Counted from the stretch's first letter, positions 1-6,945 are shown. The stretch is 8,864 nucleotides of DNA from Thermofilaceae archaeon (GCA_027017165.1 JALURF010000154.1:1-8864), one strand, 5' to 3'. Notes: generated by a model from the sequence alone, not told the origin. A program made the numbers and translations.

Positions 1-1179
1 GTGATATCTAAAACCTTCTAGCATAGCTATCTTGCCAGAATTTTCAAAAAGCCCTTTACTCTGGCCAGAGACGAGGATTAAGGGCTTGAGAAAATCGTAA
101 ATTGTTAGCGCGCCTCTATGCCGTGCCCAACCGCCTGTCGGCAGTATATGGTTCGAGCCTGCACAATAGTCCATGACTGCTGGTGAAGTATTGATGGATA
201 CCGCTCCAGCGTTTCTAATCATTTTTTCAATAGCTTTGATTTTTTCAACTGCAAGCATTAGATGTTCGGGGGCAAGCGTATTAACGAAATCTACACATTC
301 TTCTAGGCTGTTAGCTTTAAGGAAGTAAGTCTCTGCGAAATCCTCTTTATAATAGTTCTTATAGGCTCTATAGACGTTGTACATATGTTCTTCATCGGTA
401 TCCAGTAGTACTACAAGGGATATAGAGCCGTGCTCAGCCTGGGCAAGCATATCATATGCGAGCAATAGCGGTTCATGAGATCCATCTGAGATAACGACAA
501 GTTCTGTAGGACCCGCCACCATGTCGAATCCAGCTTCATTAACTACTTCAAGTTTAGCTAATTGTACGTACAGGCTGCCCGGACCAATTATTTTATCTAC
601 GGGTTTAATACTAACACCGTAAGCTAGGGCTGCTACAGCTTGTGCACCTCCACAAGACAACAACTCATCTACGCCAGCGGCGTACGCCGCGCCCAGCATT
701 ACGTTTTCTGTATTACTTCTAAGAGGAGTTGCAACTACTACTCTCTCAACGCCGGCAATTTTAGCGGGTACGGCCCCCATCAGGAGAGTTGAAAAGTAGG
801 GATGTTTACCTCCTGGAACATAAATACCTATAGAGTCTAAAGGCCGCCACGTTAAGCGAAGATTTAGACCATTATTCTTTACGCTAACCTCTTGTGGAAG
901 CTGAGCTTTATGAAATTTCTCAATAGAATTTTTTAGTACTTGTATACACTTTTTAACATCTTGATCGAGTCTGCTCCATGCATTTTTAAAATCTTCTTTA
1001 CGGTAGACTTTTGGCTCTATATTATCCAATTTTAACGACCATTCTCGAAGAGCTTCAATTCCTCTAGTTCTAACATCTTGTACGATATTTTTAACAATCT
1101 CTCTTATTTCTTCATATCTCGTCTCGTGCCTTTCCACGATTTCTCTATAATACTCTACTAGAGAACCAATCTTTATCAA
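1..1179 (-). CDS. hisD: Histidinol dehydrogenase, 3' end cut by window edge
   Basis: This gene encodes the enzyme that oxidises L-histidinol to L-histidine with NAD, in two steps, in the cytoplasm. I read 393 codons from a TTG at 1179-1177 to base 1 without a stop. Family landmarks are a GGxxxPYFS-like segment near residue 124, IIGPGSLYV near 197 (usually GPGN), AGPTE near 222, zinc ligands Q247 and H250 in QAEHG, the catalytic pair E305-H306 in PEHL, and D337 in DYCAGSNHILPT. The last visible residue, H393 in EGFRYH, matches the fourth zinc ligand (His419 of the E. coli enzyme), so only about 15-40 residues are missing. The TTG start overlaps the hisI stop as TTGA and follows a GAGGGGGT ribosome-binding site at 1191-1184. 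No upstream ATG or GTG start is needed. It is the last his gene visible, translationally coupled to hisI. The assignment is secure. Confidence 0.96.
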   Translation of the reverse strand, partial: MIKIGSLVEYYREIVERHETRYEEIREIVKNIVQDVRTRGIEALREWSLKLDNIEPKVYRKEDFKNAWSRLDQDVKKCIQVLKNSIEKFHKAQLPQEVSVKNNGLNLRLTWRPLDSIGIYVPGGKHPYFSTLLMGAVPAKIAGVERVVVATPLRSNTENVMLGAAYAAGVDELLSCGGAQAVAALAYGVSIKPVDKIIGPGSLYVQLAKLEVVNEAGFDMVAGPTELVVISDGSHEPLLLAYDMLAQAEHGSISLVVLLDTDEEHMYNVYRAYKNYYKEDFAETYFLKANSLEECVDFVNTLAPEHLMLAVEKIKAIEKMIRNAGAVSINTSPAVMDYCAGSNHILPTGGWARHRGALTIYDFLKPLILVSGQSKGLFENSGKIAMLEGFRYH

Positions 1180-2162
1180 GATGACCCCCTCGCATCAAGT
1201 ATAGGTCTTATAAGCTCGAACCGCCATTTCCCCTCGGAATCTTCAACTCTCAATCTGCCGTTCTCCTCGACAAACACTTTTAGAACGCTTTTAACCATAA
1301 TCCCGGTCTCAGCTAATACTTTCTCCTCGCCGCCGTATTGAGGCTTAGATATCACCGAAACAGCGTCAAGTATCTCAACTCCATGAGGTTTAAGAGCCTT
1401 TATAACGGCTATAAGCGTTCCTCCGGTTGAAATAGCATCGTCCACCAAGACGACCTTCTCGCCTTTCTCCAATCCATAGATGTAGTATACACCTCTCTCG
1501 TATCCTGAAGTATATTCTACGGCTATCTCTCCGGGAAGTTGATACCTTCTCTTACGTACTACGGCTAAGGGTTTGCCTGCTCTCAAAGCTATGGTCGATG
1601 CAAAAGGTAGTCCCAAGGCTTCCGGCACGACTACTTTATCCGCTTTTTCCATTTTAACTGTCGAGAGCACTTTATCGACGGTGAGGGATACCAGTAAGGG
1701 GTTAGGAGGCGGAATATTATCGGTAAACGGATTTACGATATATAGGTAGTATTTTCTAGAATCTTCGCCGACGTATTCTCTAATCTGGATAACCGATTGT
1801 TTAAATGCTTCTTCGACAAGTTTTCTAAAAAGTTCTTCCCTACCGCTATATAAGGTGTTGTAAAAACACGAAGGTGCTCCAGTATGACATGTAGGACCCA
1901 TGGGAATAGCTTTGATTAAAAGACAATCTCCATCGCAGTCCGCTACTATATCCACGACTTTTAAAATGTTCCCTGAGGTTTTACCTTTCATCCATATCTC
2001 CCGCCTCGTCCTACTGTAGAAGTGTACAAGCCCCGTTGAAAGAGTCAAATTTAACGCTTCTCTATTAACAAAGCCTATCATCCTAATCATACCCGTAGTA
2101 ATGTCTTGAACCACTGCGGGTACTAAGCCGTTCATCTTCCCAAAATTGAGCCGAATCTCCAT
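1176..2162 (-). CDS. hisI: Phosphoribosyl-AMP cyclohydrolase fused to an Hpt-like phosphoribosyltransferase
   Basis: This is a 328-residue two-domain protein in one uninterrupted frame. Residues 1 to about 110 are HisI, which hydrolyses the adenine ring of phosphoribosyl-AMP. Visible motifs are GFVNREAL (30-37), FYSRTRREIWMKGKTSGN (48-65), the metal site DCDGD (75-79) and CHTGAPSCF (92-100). Residues from about 118 to 310 are a type I phosphoribosyltransferase. It contains PEALGLPFAST (180-190), RKRRYQLPGE (203-212), TSGYERG (218-224) and the PRPP loop VVLVDDAISTGGT (237-249) with both acidic residues, D241 and D242. These segments resemble archaeal hypoxanthine/guanine phosphoribosyltransferase (Hpt) as I remember it. 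HisI is usually free-standing or fused to HisE, so this pairing is unusual. The ATG lies 3 bases after the hisF stop, with AGGTG at 2174-2170. The HisI call is certain. Which base the second domain uses, or whether it is active, is inference. Confidence 0.93.
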   Translation of the reverse strand: MEIRLNFGKMNGLVPAVVQDITTGMIRMIGFVNREALNLTLSTGLVHFYSRTRREIWMKGKTSGNILKVVDIVADCDGDCLLIKAIPMGPTCHTGAPSCFYNTLYSGREELFRKLVEEAFKQSVIQIREYVGEDSRKYYLYIVNPFTDNIPPPNPLLVSLTVDKVLSTVKMEKADKVVVPEALGLPFASTIALRAGKPLAVVRKRRYQLPGEIAVEYTSGYERGVYYIYGLEKGEKVVLVDDAISTGGTLIAVIKALKPHGVEILDAVSVISKPQYGGEEKVLAETGIMVKSVLKVFVEENGRLRVEDSEGKWRFELIRPILDARGSS

Positions 2163-2165
2163 ATT

Positions 2166-2924
2166 TCAACACCTAACAGGCACACCTCTTTTCTTTAGGT
2201 AATTCTTTATCTCACTTATACTGTAGACCCGGTAGTGCAGTATGCTAGCCATCAACGCCGCATCTGCACAACCTCTGGTCAATACCTCGTAAATATGCTG
2301 TAGCGTTCCCGCACCCCCGCTAGCGATAACAGGTATTCCCACGCTTTTACTCACCGCCTTGGTCAATTCAATATCATAGCCCATACGAGTCCCATCCGCA
2401 TCGATCGAGGTCAATAATACTTCACCGGCGCCCAGCTCTTCGACCTTTTTCGCCCACTCCACAGCATTTAAGCCAGTTGGCTGTTTACCACTATAGATGT
2501 AGACTTCCCACCATCCTCTAGAAGTGCGGGCGGCATCTATAGCTACTACGATGCATTGACTTCCGAACTCATAAGCGGCTTTCTCAATAAGCTCTGGATT
2601 CTTGACGGCGTGAGTATTTATAGATACTTTATCAGCCCCCGATTTTAGAATAGCATAGATATCGTCGATACTTCTTATACCGCCGCCTACGGTGAAGGGT
2701 ATCGATATAGCCTCGGCAACCTTCTTGACTACTTCGATCATGGTTTTACGCCCCTCGCTTGAAGCCGAGATATCCAAAAAGACGAGTTCATCCGCTCCTT
2801 CAAAATCGTAAATAGTCGCTTGCTCGACTGGATCGCCCGCATCTCTCAGTTGCCGGAAGCGAATACCTTTTACAACTCTTCCGTTTTTAACATCGAGACA
2901 CGGTATTATACGCTTAGCCAACAT
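2166..2924 (-). CDS. hisF: Imidazole glycerol-phosphate synthase, cyclase subunit
   Basis: HisF is the (beta/alpha)8-barrel synthase subunit that uses ammonia delivered by HisH to convert PRFAR into imidazole glycerol phosphate and AICAR. The 252 residues are full length for the family. Seen directly are the N-terminal RIIPCLDV with catalytic D11, GDPVEQA (30-36), the phosphate loop VGGGIRS (79-85), catalytic D130 in VVAIDA, TSIDADGTRMGYD with the second half-barrel Asp, the second phosphate loop IASGGAG, and the C-terminal GVPVR. The ATG at 2924 lies inside the end of hisA (11-base overlap) and is preceded by a strong GAGGTGGA site at 2938-2931 with six bases of spacing. Together with the upstream hisA and hisH it forms the cluster core hisH-hisA-hisF. 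The call is secure. Confidence 0.97.
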   Translation of the reverse strand: MLAKRIIPCLDVKNGRVVKGIRFRQLRDAGDPVEQATIYDFEGADELVFLDISASSEGRKTMIEVVKKVAEAISIPFTVGGGIRSIDDIYAILKSGADKVSINTHAVKNPELIEKAAYEFGSQCIVVAIDAARTSRGWWEVYIYSGKQPTGLNAVEWAKKVEELGAGEVLLTSIDADGTRMGYDIELTKAVSKSVGIPVIASGGAGTLQHIYEVLTRGCADAALMASILHYRVYSISEIKNYLKKRGVPVRC

Positions 2925-3642
2925 ACATTCTCCACCTCATATTCTCAAGCTCCTCTAGGCGGAATAACCCGTTGTAAATAGCCTTTCCTATTACGGCAGC
3001 GTAAGCTCCGCTTTCGGAAGCCTTCTTTAAATCTATTATAGATGAAATTCCGCCAGCTACTATCGTATTGAAATTCTGTATTATAATCTCTGGAGGCGGA
3101 GAATAGCCTACGAGTGTGCCGTCTCTATCGACATTAGTAGCTAATACATACTCTATCTCCAGTTCAGCTAGACGTGCCGCAATTTCCTCGAGGGTGACGT
3201 TAACGATGTTTTTCCAACCCTCTATGGCCAGTCTCCCCTCGTGCAAGTCTAGAGCCACTATAACTCGGTCACATCCATAATTTTGAATAATTTTCTTAAA
3301 TTCCACGGGTTTTCTAAACACGATTGTACCTAAGATAACTCTATCAGCGCCCATATCTAATATCCGAGAAGCCCTACTATAACTCCTCAATCCTCCACCT
3401 ACGTGTAGAACCAAGCCCCACTCTTTAGCGCTTTTCACGATCTCCCTCACCGTCTCCACGTTATCTCCTAAGCCTATCGCCGCGTCTAAATCGATAATTT
3501 GAAGATGTGTAGCTTTATACGAAGCAAAAAGGTTTAGCCATTTTAAAGGATCGCCGTATGATACGCGCGTATCGGCAACTCCCCTAATAAGTCTTACACA
3601 TTCGCCTTTCATTAAATCTATTGAAGGTATAACAATCAACAT
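2914..3642 (-). CDS. hisA: ProFAR isomerase (HisA)
   Basis: HisA carries out the Amadori rearrangement of ProFAR to PRFAR on a (beta/alpha)8 barrel. The 242 residues match the family length. The expected landmarks are present: PSIDLMKGECVRL with catalytic D9, YGDP (29-32), VGGGLRS (81-87), catalytic-type D132 in VALDLH, the phosphate/active-site stretch ATNVDRDGTLVG (168-179), and VAGGIS (195-200). The tenth-strand motif reads NVDRDG where many homologues have TDI-RDG, a mild variant. There is a single base between the hisH stop and the ATG. The ribosome-binding site AAGGTGAG (3650-3643) abuts that ATG, so the second codon, TTG at 3639-3637, is an equally plausible start and would give a protein one residue shorter. 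The gene overlaps hisF by 11 bases at its 3' end. Confidence 0.96.
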   Translation of the reverse strand: MLIVIPSIDLMKGECVRLIRGVADTRVSYGDPLKWLNLFASYKATHLQIIDLDAAIGLGDNVETVREIVKSAKEWGLVLHVGGGLRSYSRASRILDMGADRVILGTIVFRKPVEFKKIIQNYGCDRVIVALDLHEGRLAIEGWKNIVNVTLEEIAARLAELEIEYVLATNVDRDGTLVGYSPPPEIIIQNFNTIVAGGISSIIDLKKASESGAYAAVIGKAIYNGLFRLEELENMRWRMYVG

Positions 3643-3643
3643 C

Positions 3644-4246
3644 TCACCTTTTCACGAATTTAAGAAAGTTGATTAATACTTGTCTTCCATATTTCCCGGA
3701 TTTCTCGGGATGAAACTGCGTTCCGAAAAGAGAATCCTTCTCCACTACCGAGGGTATTTTAACACCATAGGTCGTGACGGCTTTAACGACGTTATCTTCT
3801 CTAACTTGGGCGTAATATGAATGTGCAAAGTAGAAATATTCATTATCTAAATCTTTTAAAAGGGTCGAATCGGCGATTTTAACGACAGTATTCCAGCCCA
3901 TGTGGGGTTTTTTAACCGTATTAGGGAGTTCTACAACTTCACCTTTTATAAAGCCTAGACCTTTAGTTTTAACACCCCCCTCTACGCTACTTTCAAAAAA
4001 TAACTGCAAGCCCAGACAAATGCCTAGCATCGGCTTTTCCCCTTTCATATCTTCTAAAAACCATCGTATAGGCTCAATTCTCTGCATAGCCGCGGGAAAA
4101 GATCCCACTCCAGGCAGTACTACAGCGTCACAGTTCTTCAAAACTTTTTCATCGGAGGAGATTTCTATATCGGCTGATAAACGCCTAAAAGCCACGTACA
4201 GTGAGAAGACGTTACCAAGCGCGTAATCAAGAATTACAATTCTCAT
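3644..4246 (-). CDS. hisH: Imidazole glycerol-phosphate synthase, glutamine amidotransferase subunit
   Basis: HisH is the class I glutaminase that supplies ammonia to HisF. The 200 residues are full length. Seen are the opening DYALGNVFS (usually DYGxGNxxS), the oxyanion-strand motif LPGVGSF (44-50), the nucleophile C77 in GICLGLQ, PHMGWN (114-119) at the HisF interface, and the catalytic His-Glu pair H179 and E181 in QFHPEKS. The triad is complete, so the protein should be an active glutaminase in complex with the HisF two genes downstream. The ATG overlaps the hisB stop as ATGA (4246-4243) and is preceded by AAGGGGG at 4257-4251 with four bases of spacing. This supports both the start choice and coupling to hisB. 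Confidence 0.96.
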   Translation of the reverse strand: MRIVILDYALGNVFSLYVAFRRLSADIEISSDEKVLKNCDAVVLPGVGSFPAAMQRIEPIRWFLEDMKGEKPMLGICLGLQLFFESSVEGGVKTKGLGFIKGEVVELPNTVKKPHMGWNTVVKIADSTLLKDLDNEYFYFAHSYYAQVREDNVVKAVTTYGVKIPSVVEKDSLFGTQFHPEKSGKYGRQVLINFLKFVKR

Positions 4247-4821
4247 AAAACCCCCTTAGTGCTAGTAACGTCCCCCTTCCTTCTCTCATCTACTTTTATG
4301 GCTGTCCTTAAGGAGAACCCTAAAGCCTTGAAGACGGCCTCAGCTATGTGATGATCGTTTTCTCCCGCGAGTTGATAAACGTGCAAGTTCATACGAGCTG
4401 AATCGGCGAAGCTCTTCAAGAAGTGTATAAGATCTTCTGTAGGAGTATCCTCTATTATCTCCCGCGAGAAATTCAGCATTATTCTGGAATAAACTCTCCC
4501 ACCTAAATCCAATGATACCAGTACTAGCGCGTCGTCCATAGGGATGATCGCGTATCCATACCTTACTATATTGCCTTTTTCCTTCAAAGTTTTTCTTAAA
4601 GCCTCGCCTAAAGCTATACCGGCATCTTCAATGACGTGGTGGGATAAATCCCCACTCGCGGCAACTCTTATATCTATTAAACTATAGAACGCGAGCTGAC
4701 TAAGCATATGGTTTAAAAAGGAAAACGGCGTCTTCGCCTCGCATATTCCGGAACCATCAAGATTTAACTCGACGTTCACGCTGCTTTCTTTCGTTCTCCT
4801 CTTGATAACTGCGCGCCTCAC
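4243..4821 (-). CDS. hisB: Imidazoleglycerol-phosphate dehydratase
   Basis: This is a monofunctional HisB (192 residues) that dehydrates imidazole glycerol phosphate to imidazole acetol phosphate. It has no N-terminal phosphatase domain, unlike the E. coli bifunctional protein. Two internally similar metal-binding halves are visible, with HHVIED near residues 61-66 and HHIAEAVFKALG near 157-168. The substrate loop STKGVL forms the exact C terminus. Two departures from the common pattern are seen. The usual DHMLxxLxxHG reads NHMLSQLAFYS, so one His is absent. The usual GDL-xVDxHHTVED is shortened to GDLSHHVIED, three residues fewer. I recall comparable short forms in some archaea, so this is probably lineage variation and not damage. 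The start is GTG, immediately after the hisC TAG, with AGGTGG at 4831-4826. Confidence 0.95.
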   Translation of the reverse strand: MRRAVIKRRTKESSVNVELNLDGSGICEAKTPFSFLNHMLSQLAFYSLIDIRVAASGDLSHHVIEDAGIALGEALRKTLKEKGNIVRYGYAIIPMDDALVLVSLDLGGRVYSRIMLNFSREIIEDTPTEDLIHFLKSFADSARMNLHVYQLAGENDHHIAEAVFKALGFSLRTAIKVDERRKGDVTSTKGVL

Positions 4822-5892
4822 CTAACCACCTACTTTATCTCTAATAGCTTTTAGAAAGTTCTCCGCTATCTCCTTTGGAGGTATTGTAACTCGTAGCCCG
4901 TCTTCACAAAGAGGTTTATCGCTTACATCTCTTATGAGAAAACCTTTTGAAACAAGTTCTTCAAGTAGGCGGCGGCTATCCTCAGCCTTGAAAAATATGA
5001 AGTTCGTATCTGAGGGATATGGGCGGACACCATTTATATCCAACATTTCCTCATACATGTACTTTCTAACTCTGATCGCCTCCTCTACAGCTTCATACAC
5101 ATAGTCTGAAAGTTTTAGAGCTCTGGCTACTATCTTCTTAACGATAGACGGCATTGGATACGGGTCGGAGGATCCGGCGAACGCTTTGGCTATATCCGGG
5201 TGGCATACGCTGTAGCCGGCTCTCAGCCCGGCTAATCCCCAAGCTTTTGAAAAGGAACGTAGAATGACTAAGTTTTCATGGTCTTCGATATCGTTTACTA
5301 ATGTGTACCTTCCATATTCGACATATGTCTCGTCAACTACTAGTAAGCCTTTAAAACTCTCTACGAGGCTTAACATGTCTTCTCTTTCGAATTGATTACC
5401 CGTAGGATTGTTAGGCGAGCATATAATCAGTATAGAATCGTCGCTGAGATTTGAGTGAATATCCTCTAAGTTGAGAGCGTAATTTTTCTGGAGAAGCACA
5501 GTGGTTGTTTTGCAGTTTTTAACCTTAGCTTTAGATTTATACATTCCAAAAGTAGGCTCTACTATAACTACTCTACTCCTTGAAGCCGCCGCAATATCCA
5601 TTATAATGGATATCAACGCGTCGACGCCATTGCCCACAAAGACCATATCGGGAGTTATGCCTAGAAAACTTGCTATTTCTTCGCTCAGACTTCTACAATA
5701 GGGATCGCTGTAAAACCTCAACTCGTCTTCTTCGAATTCTACTTCTTTAAATAAGGCTCTATAATAGTTATCTTCCAGGAAGAGGTTTTCGTTATAGAAG
5801 AGTCTATACCCTTCAACGCCCGTGTAAGGCTCTTCGTAAATATGCTTATAAAACCTCCGAAGCTTATCTAAGAAAACTCCGCCATTTTTCAC
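4822..5892 (-). CDS. hisC: Histidinol-phosphate aminotransferase
   Basis: HisC is a PLP-dependent fold-type I aminotransferase (356 residues) that converts imidazole acetol phosphate to histidinol phosphate with glutamate as donor. Landmarks are the substrate-arm region RLFYNENLF (normally containing NENP), the cofactor loop GNGVDALI, the SPNNPTGN motif, DETYVEYG with the PLP-pyridine Asp, RSFSKAWGLAGLRAGY with the Schiff-base Lys, and the C-terminal SDTNFIFF and LRVTIPP segments. The loss of Pro in NENP is a small variant. The start is GTG at 5892, overlapping the hisG stop as GTGA, with a strong GGAGGGGGAG site at 5907-5898. The N terminus up to about residue 17 is less conserved but is supported by that site. 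Archaeal HisC is hard to separate from related aminotransferases by motif alone, but its position between hisG and hisB settles the role. Confidence 0.93.
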   Translation of the reverse strand: MKNGGVFLDKLRRFYKHIYEEPYTGVEGYRLFYNENLFLEDNYYRALFKEVEFEEDELRFYSDPYCRSLSEEIASFLGITPDMVFVGNGVDALISIIMDIAAASRSRVVIVEPTFGMYKSKAKVKNCKTTTVLLQKNYALNLEDIHSNLSDDSILIICSPNNPTGNQFEREDMLSLVESFKGLLVVDETYVEYGRYTLVNDIEDHENLVILRSFSKAWGLAGLRAGYSVCHPDIAKAFAGSSDPYPMPSIVKKIVARALKLSDYVYEAVEEAIRVRKYMYEEMLDINGVRPYPSDTNFIFFKAEDSRRLLEELVSKGFLIRDVSDKPLCEDGLRVTIPPKEIAENFLKAIRDKVGG

Positions 5893-6848
5893 AACTGCTC
5901 CCCCTCCAATAATAGAACTTGCTTGGGCTCGTAAACCACGAGTCCTTGAGCCAGCCGTCTTATAACAGCTATTAGCTTGAAAAATTCGTTTTTATCAACA
6001 ACAGTGTTTACCGAGTACCAGCCTTTAATGGACAGTGGCGCTATTGTAGGGCCTTTAAGTGCTGGAAGCTTTTCAAGCAGCTTAGGCAGGTTTTCCTCTT
6101 TAACGTTCAGGAATATGTGTAGCTTAGCTTGAGCCTCGACGACGCCCTGTAGGAGAGTTTTAACATCGAGAATTTTCTCTCTCTTTTCCCGCTCTTTAAG
6201 AGATTTCTTACAGGCTATTAGTACCGCCTCGCTGTACATGGTAGAGGCTATAACCTTAAGGTTGTTCTGGTAGAGGGAAATCCCCGTAGCTGAATTATCG
6301 AATATAACATCGGCGTCTTCCGGAGGCTTCGCCTCTGTCGCGCCAAAAGATAAGAATATTCTAACTCTAGAATTGCCTTTTTTAACCCACCAAGGAGTTA
6401 TTATTGTTGGAGGCTTATTGCCGAAAAATCTCTTATATTCAGTGGAGTTCACGAGGTATTTCGACGCTAAGTTTAAATATTCAGTAGCAACTCGCAGATC
6501 CTTCCCGTCTTTATAGTATTTTCTAATGAGCTCGTCTAGCGAATCTATACTCCACCACTTAGGCGCAGCGAAGACAAGTCGGACTTTTCCATAGCCGAGA
6601 TATGCGAGAATTTCAACATCAGCGTTTGTTTCGAAAACCCAGTCAAGGCCGGTGATACCGAGGTCGTATGACCCTTCGGCTACGAAAATAGGTATCTCTT
6701 GTGGTCTTAGTATTTTTAAGAGAATCTCGGAGTCGTTGATTCTGGGCTTATAAGATCTCTCTTCCCCTTTAATCTCATATCCGGCTCTTTCCAAGAGAGC
6801 GATAGTGTCTTTCTCTAGAGAACCTTTAGGAATAGCAAATCTAATCTT
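5889..6848 (-). CDS. hisG: ATP phosphoribosyltransferase, long form; start codon unresolved
   Basis: HisG catalyses the first committed step, joining ATP and PRPP to give phosphoribosyl-ATP. It is the usual point of histidine feedback. The frame shows KIRFAIPKGSLEKD at the family's N terminus (from 6848), GSYDLGITGLDWV, LNLASKYL, the PRPP loop DNSATGISLYQNNL, and a C-terminal PII-like regulatory domain (LKGPTIAPL, GWYSVNTVV). This makes it the long, HisZ-independent type, about 319 residues. The frame has no ATG, GTG or TTG between its upstream stop at 6908-6906 and a TTG at 6794-6792. That TTG falls inside conserved sequence and would remove the IPKG segment, so I do not accept it as the start. 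Coordinates are given from the AAG where homology begins. A promoter, ribosome-binding site and ATG (6894) lie just upstream but one base out of frame. A one-base error, a programmed shift or a recent mutation are all possible. It ends in a GTGA overlap with hisC. Confidence 0.9.
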   Translation of the reverse strand, partial: KIRFAIPKGSLEKDTIALLERAGYEIKGEERSYKPRINDSEILLKILRPQEIPIFVAEGSYDLGITGLDWVFETNADVEILAYLGYGKVRLVFAAPKWWSIDSLDELIRKYYKDGKDLRVATEYLNLASKYLVNSTEYKRFFGNKPPTIITPWWVKKGNSRVRIFLSFGATEAKPPEDADVIFDNSATGISLYQNNLKVIASTMYSEAVLIACKKSLKEREKREKILDVKTLLQGVVEAQAKLHIFLNVKEENLPKLLEKLPALKGPTIAPLSIKGWYSVNTVVDKNEFFKLIAVIRRLAQGLVVYEPKQVLLLEGEQL

Positions 6849-6867
6849 TCTAGAATACGTTTTTTCT

Positions 6868-6894
6868 CTACCAGATGTGGGTACAACCGACCAT
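6868..6894 (-). other. ATG with good ribosome-binding site opening an 8-codon ORF, out of frame with hisG
   Basis: The site AAAGGGGG (6907-6900) sits five bases before an ATG at 6894-6892. In its own frame this ATG encodes MVGCTHIW and stops at TAG (6870-6868). One base skipped anywhere between 6891 and 6871 joins it to the hisG frame and gives a protein starting roughly MSVVPTSGREK. The placement just downstream of the predicted transcript start makes this the likeliest intended hisG start. Alternatively it is a real mini-ORF in the leader. One His codon and one Trp codon do not make a convincing attenuator. Confidence 0.5.
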
Positions 6895-6930
6895 CCTAAC
6901 CCCCTTTAACGGATTCCTCATATCACTTCG

Positions 6931-6945
6931 AAAATTTAAATCTTT
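6931..6945 (-). promoter_or_regulatory. Predicted BRE/TATA promoter of the his operon
   Basis: On the minus strand a purine-rich BRE-like AAAGA (6945-6941) is followed by the AT-only box TTTAAATTTT (6940-6931). Archaeal transcription usually begins about 25 bases downstream of the box centre, which is near 6911. That leaves a leader of about 15 bases before the ribosome-binding site and ATG at 6894. The box lies in the only sizeable non-coding gap of the window, between the transporter stop (7006) and hisG. The remaining sequence of the gap shows no clear operator repeat or strong T-run terminator. Confidence 0.55.

Noticed and set aside
1830..1870. HisI and the phosphoribosyltransferase as two genes joined by a sequencing error
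   Set aside because: The frame is continuous across the linker, with no stop, overlapping start signal or ribosome-binding site at the domain boundary, so a genuine fusion is the simpler reading.
5889..6794. hisG starting at the TTG at 6794-6792
   Set aside because: In-frame sequence upstream of this codon encodes the conserved HisG N terminus (RFAIPKG) and the first helix, so this TTG is an internal Leu codon of ALLERAGY.
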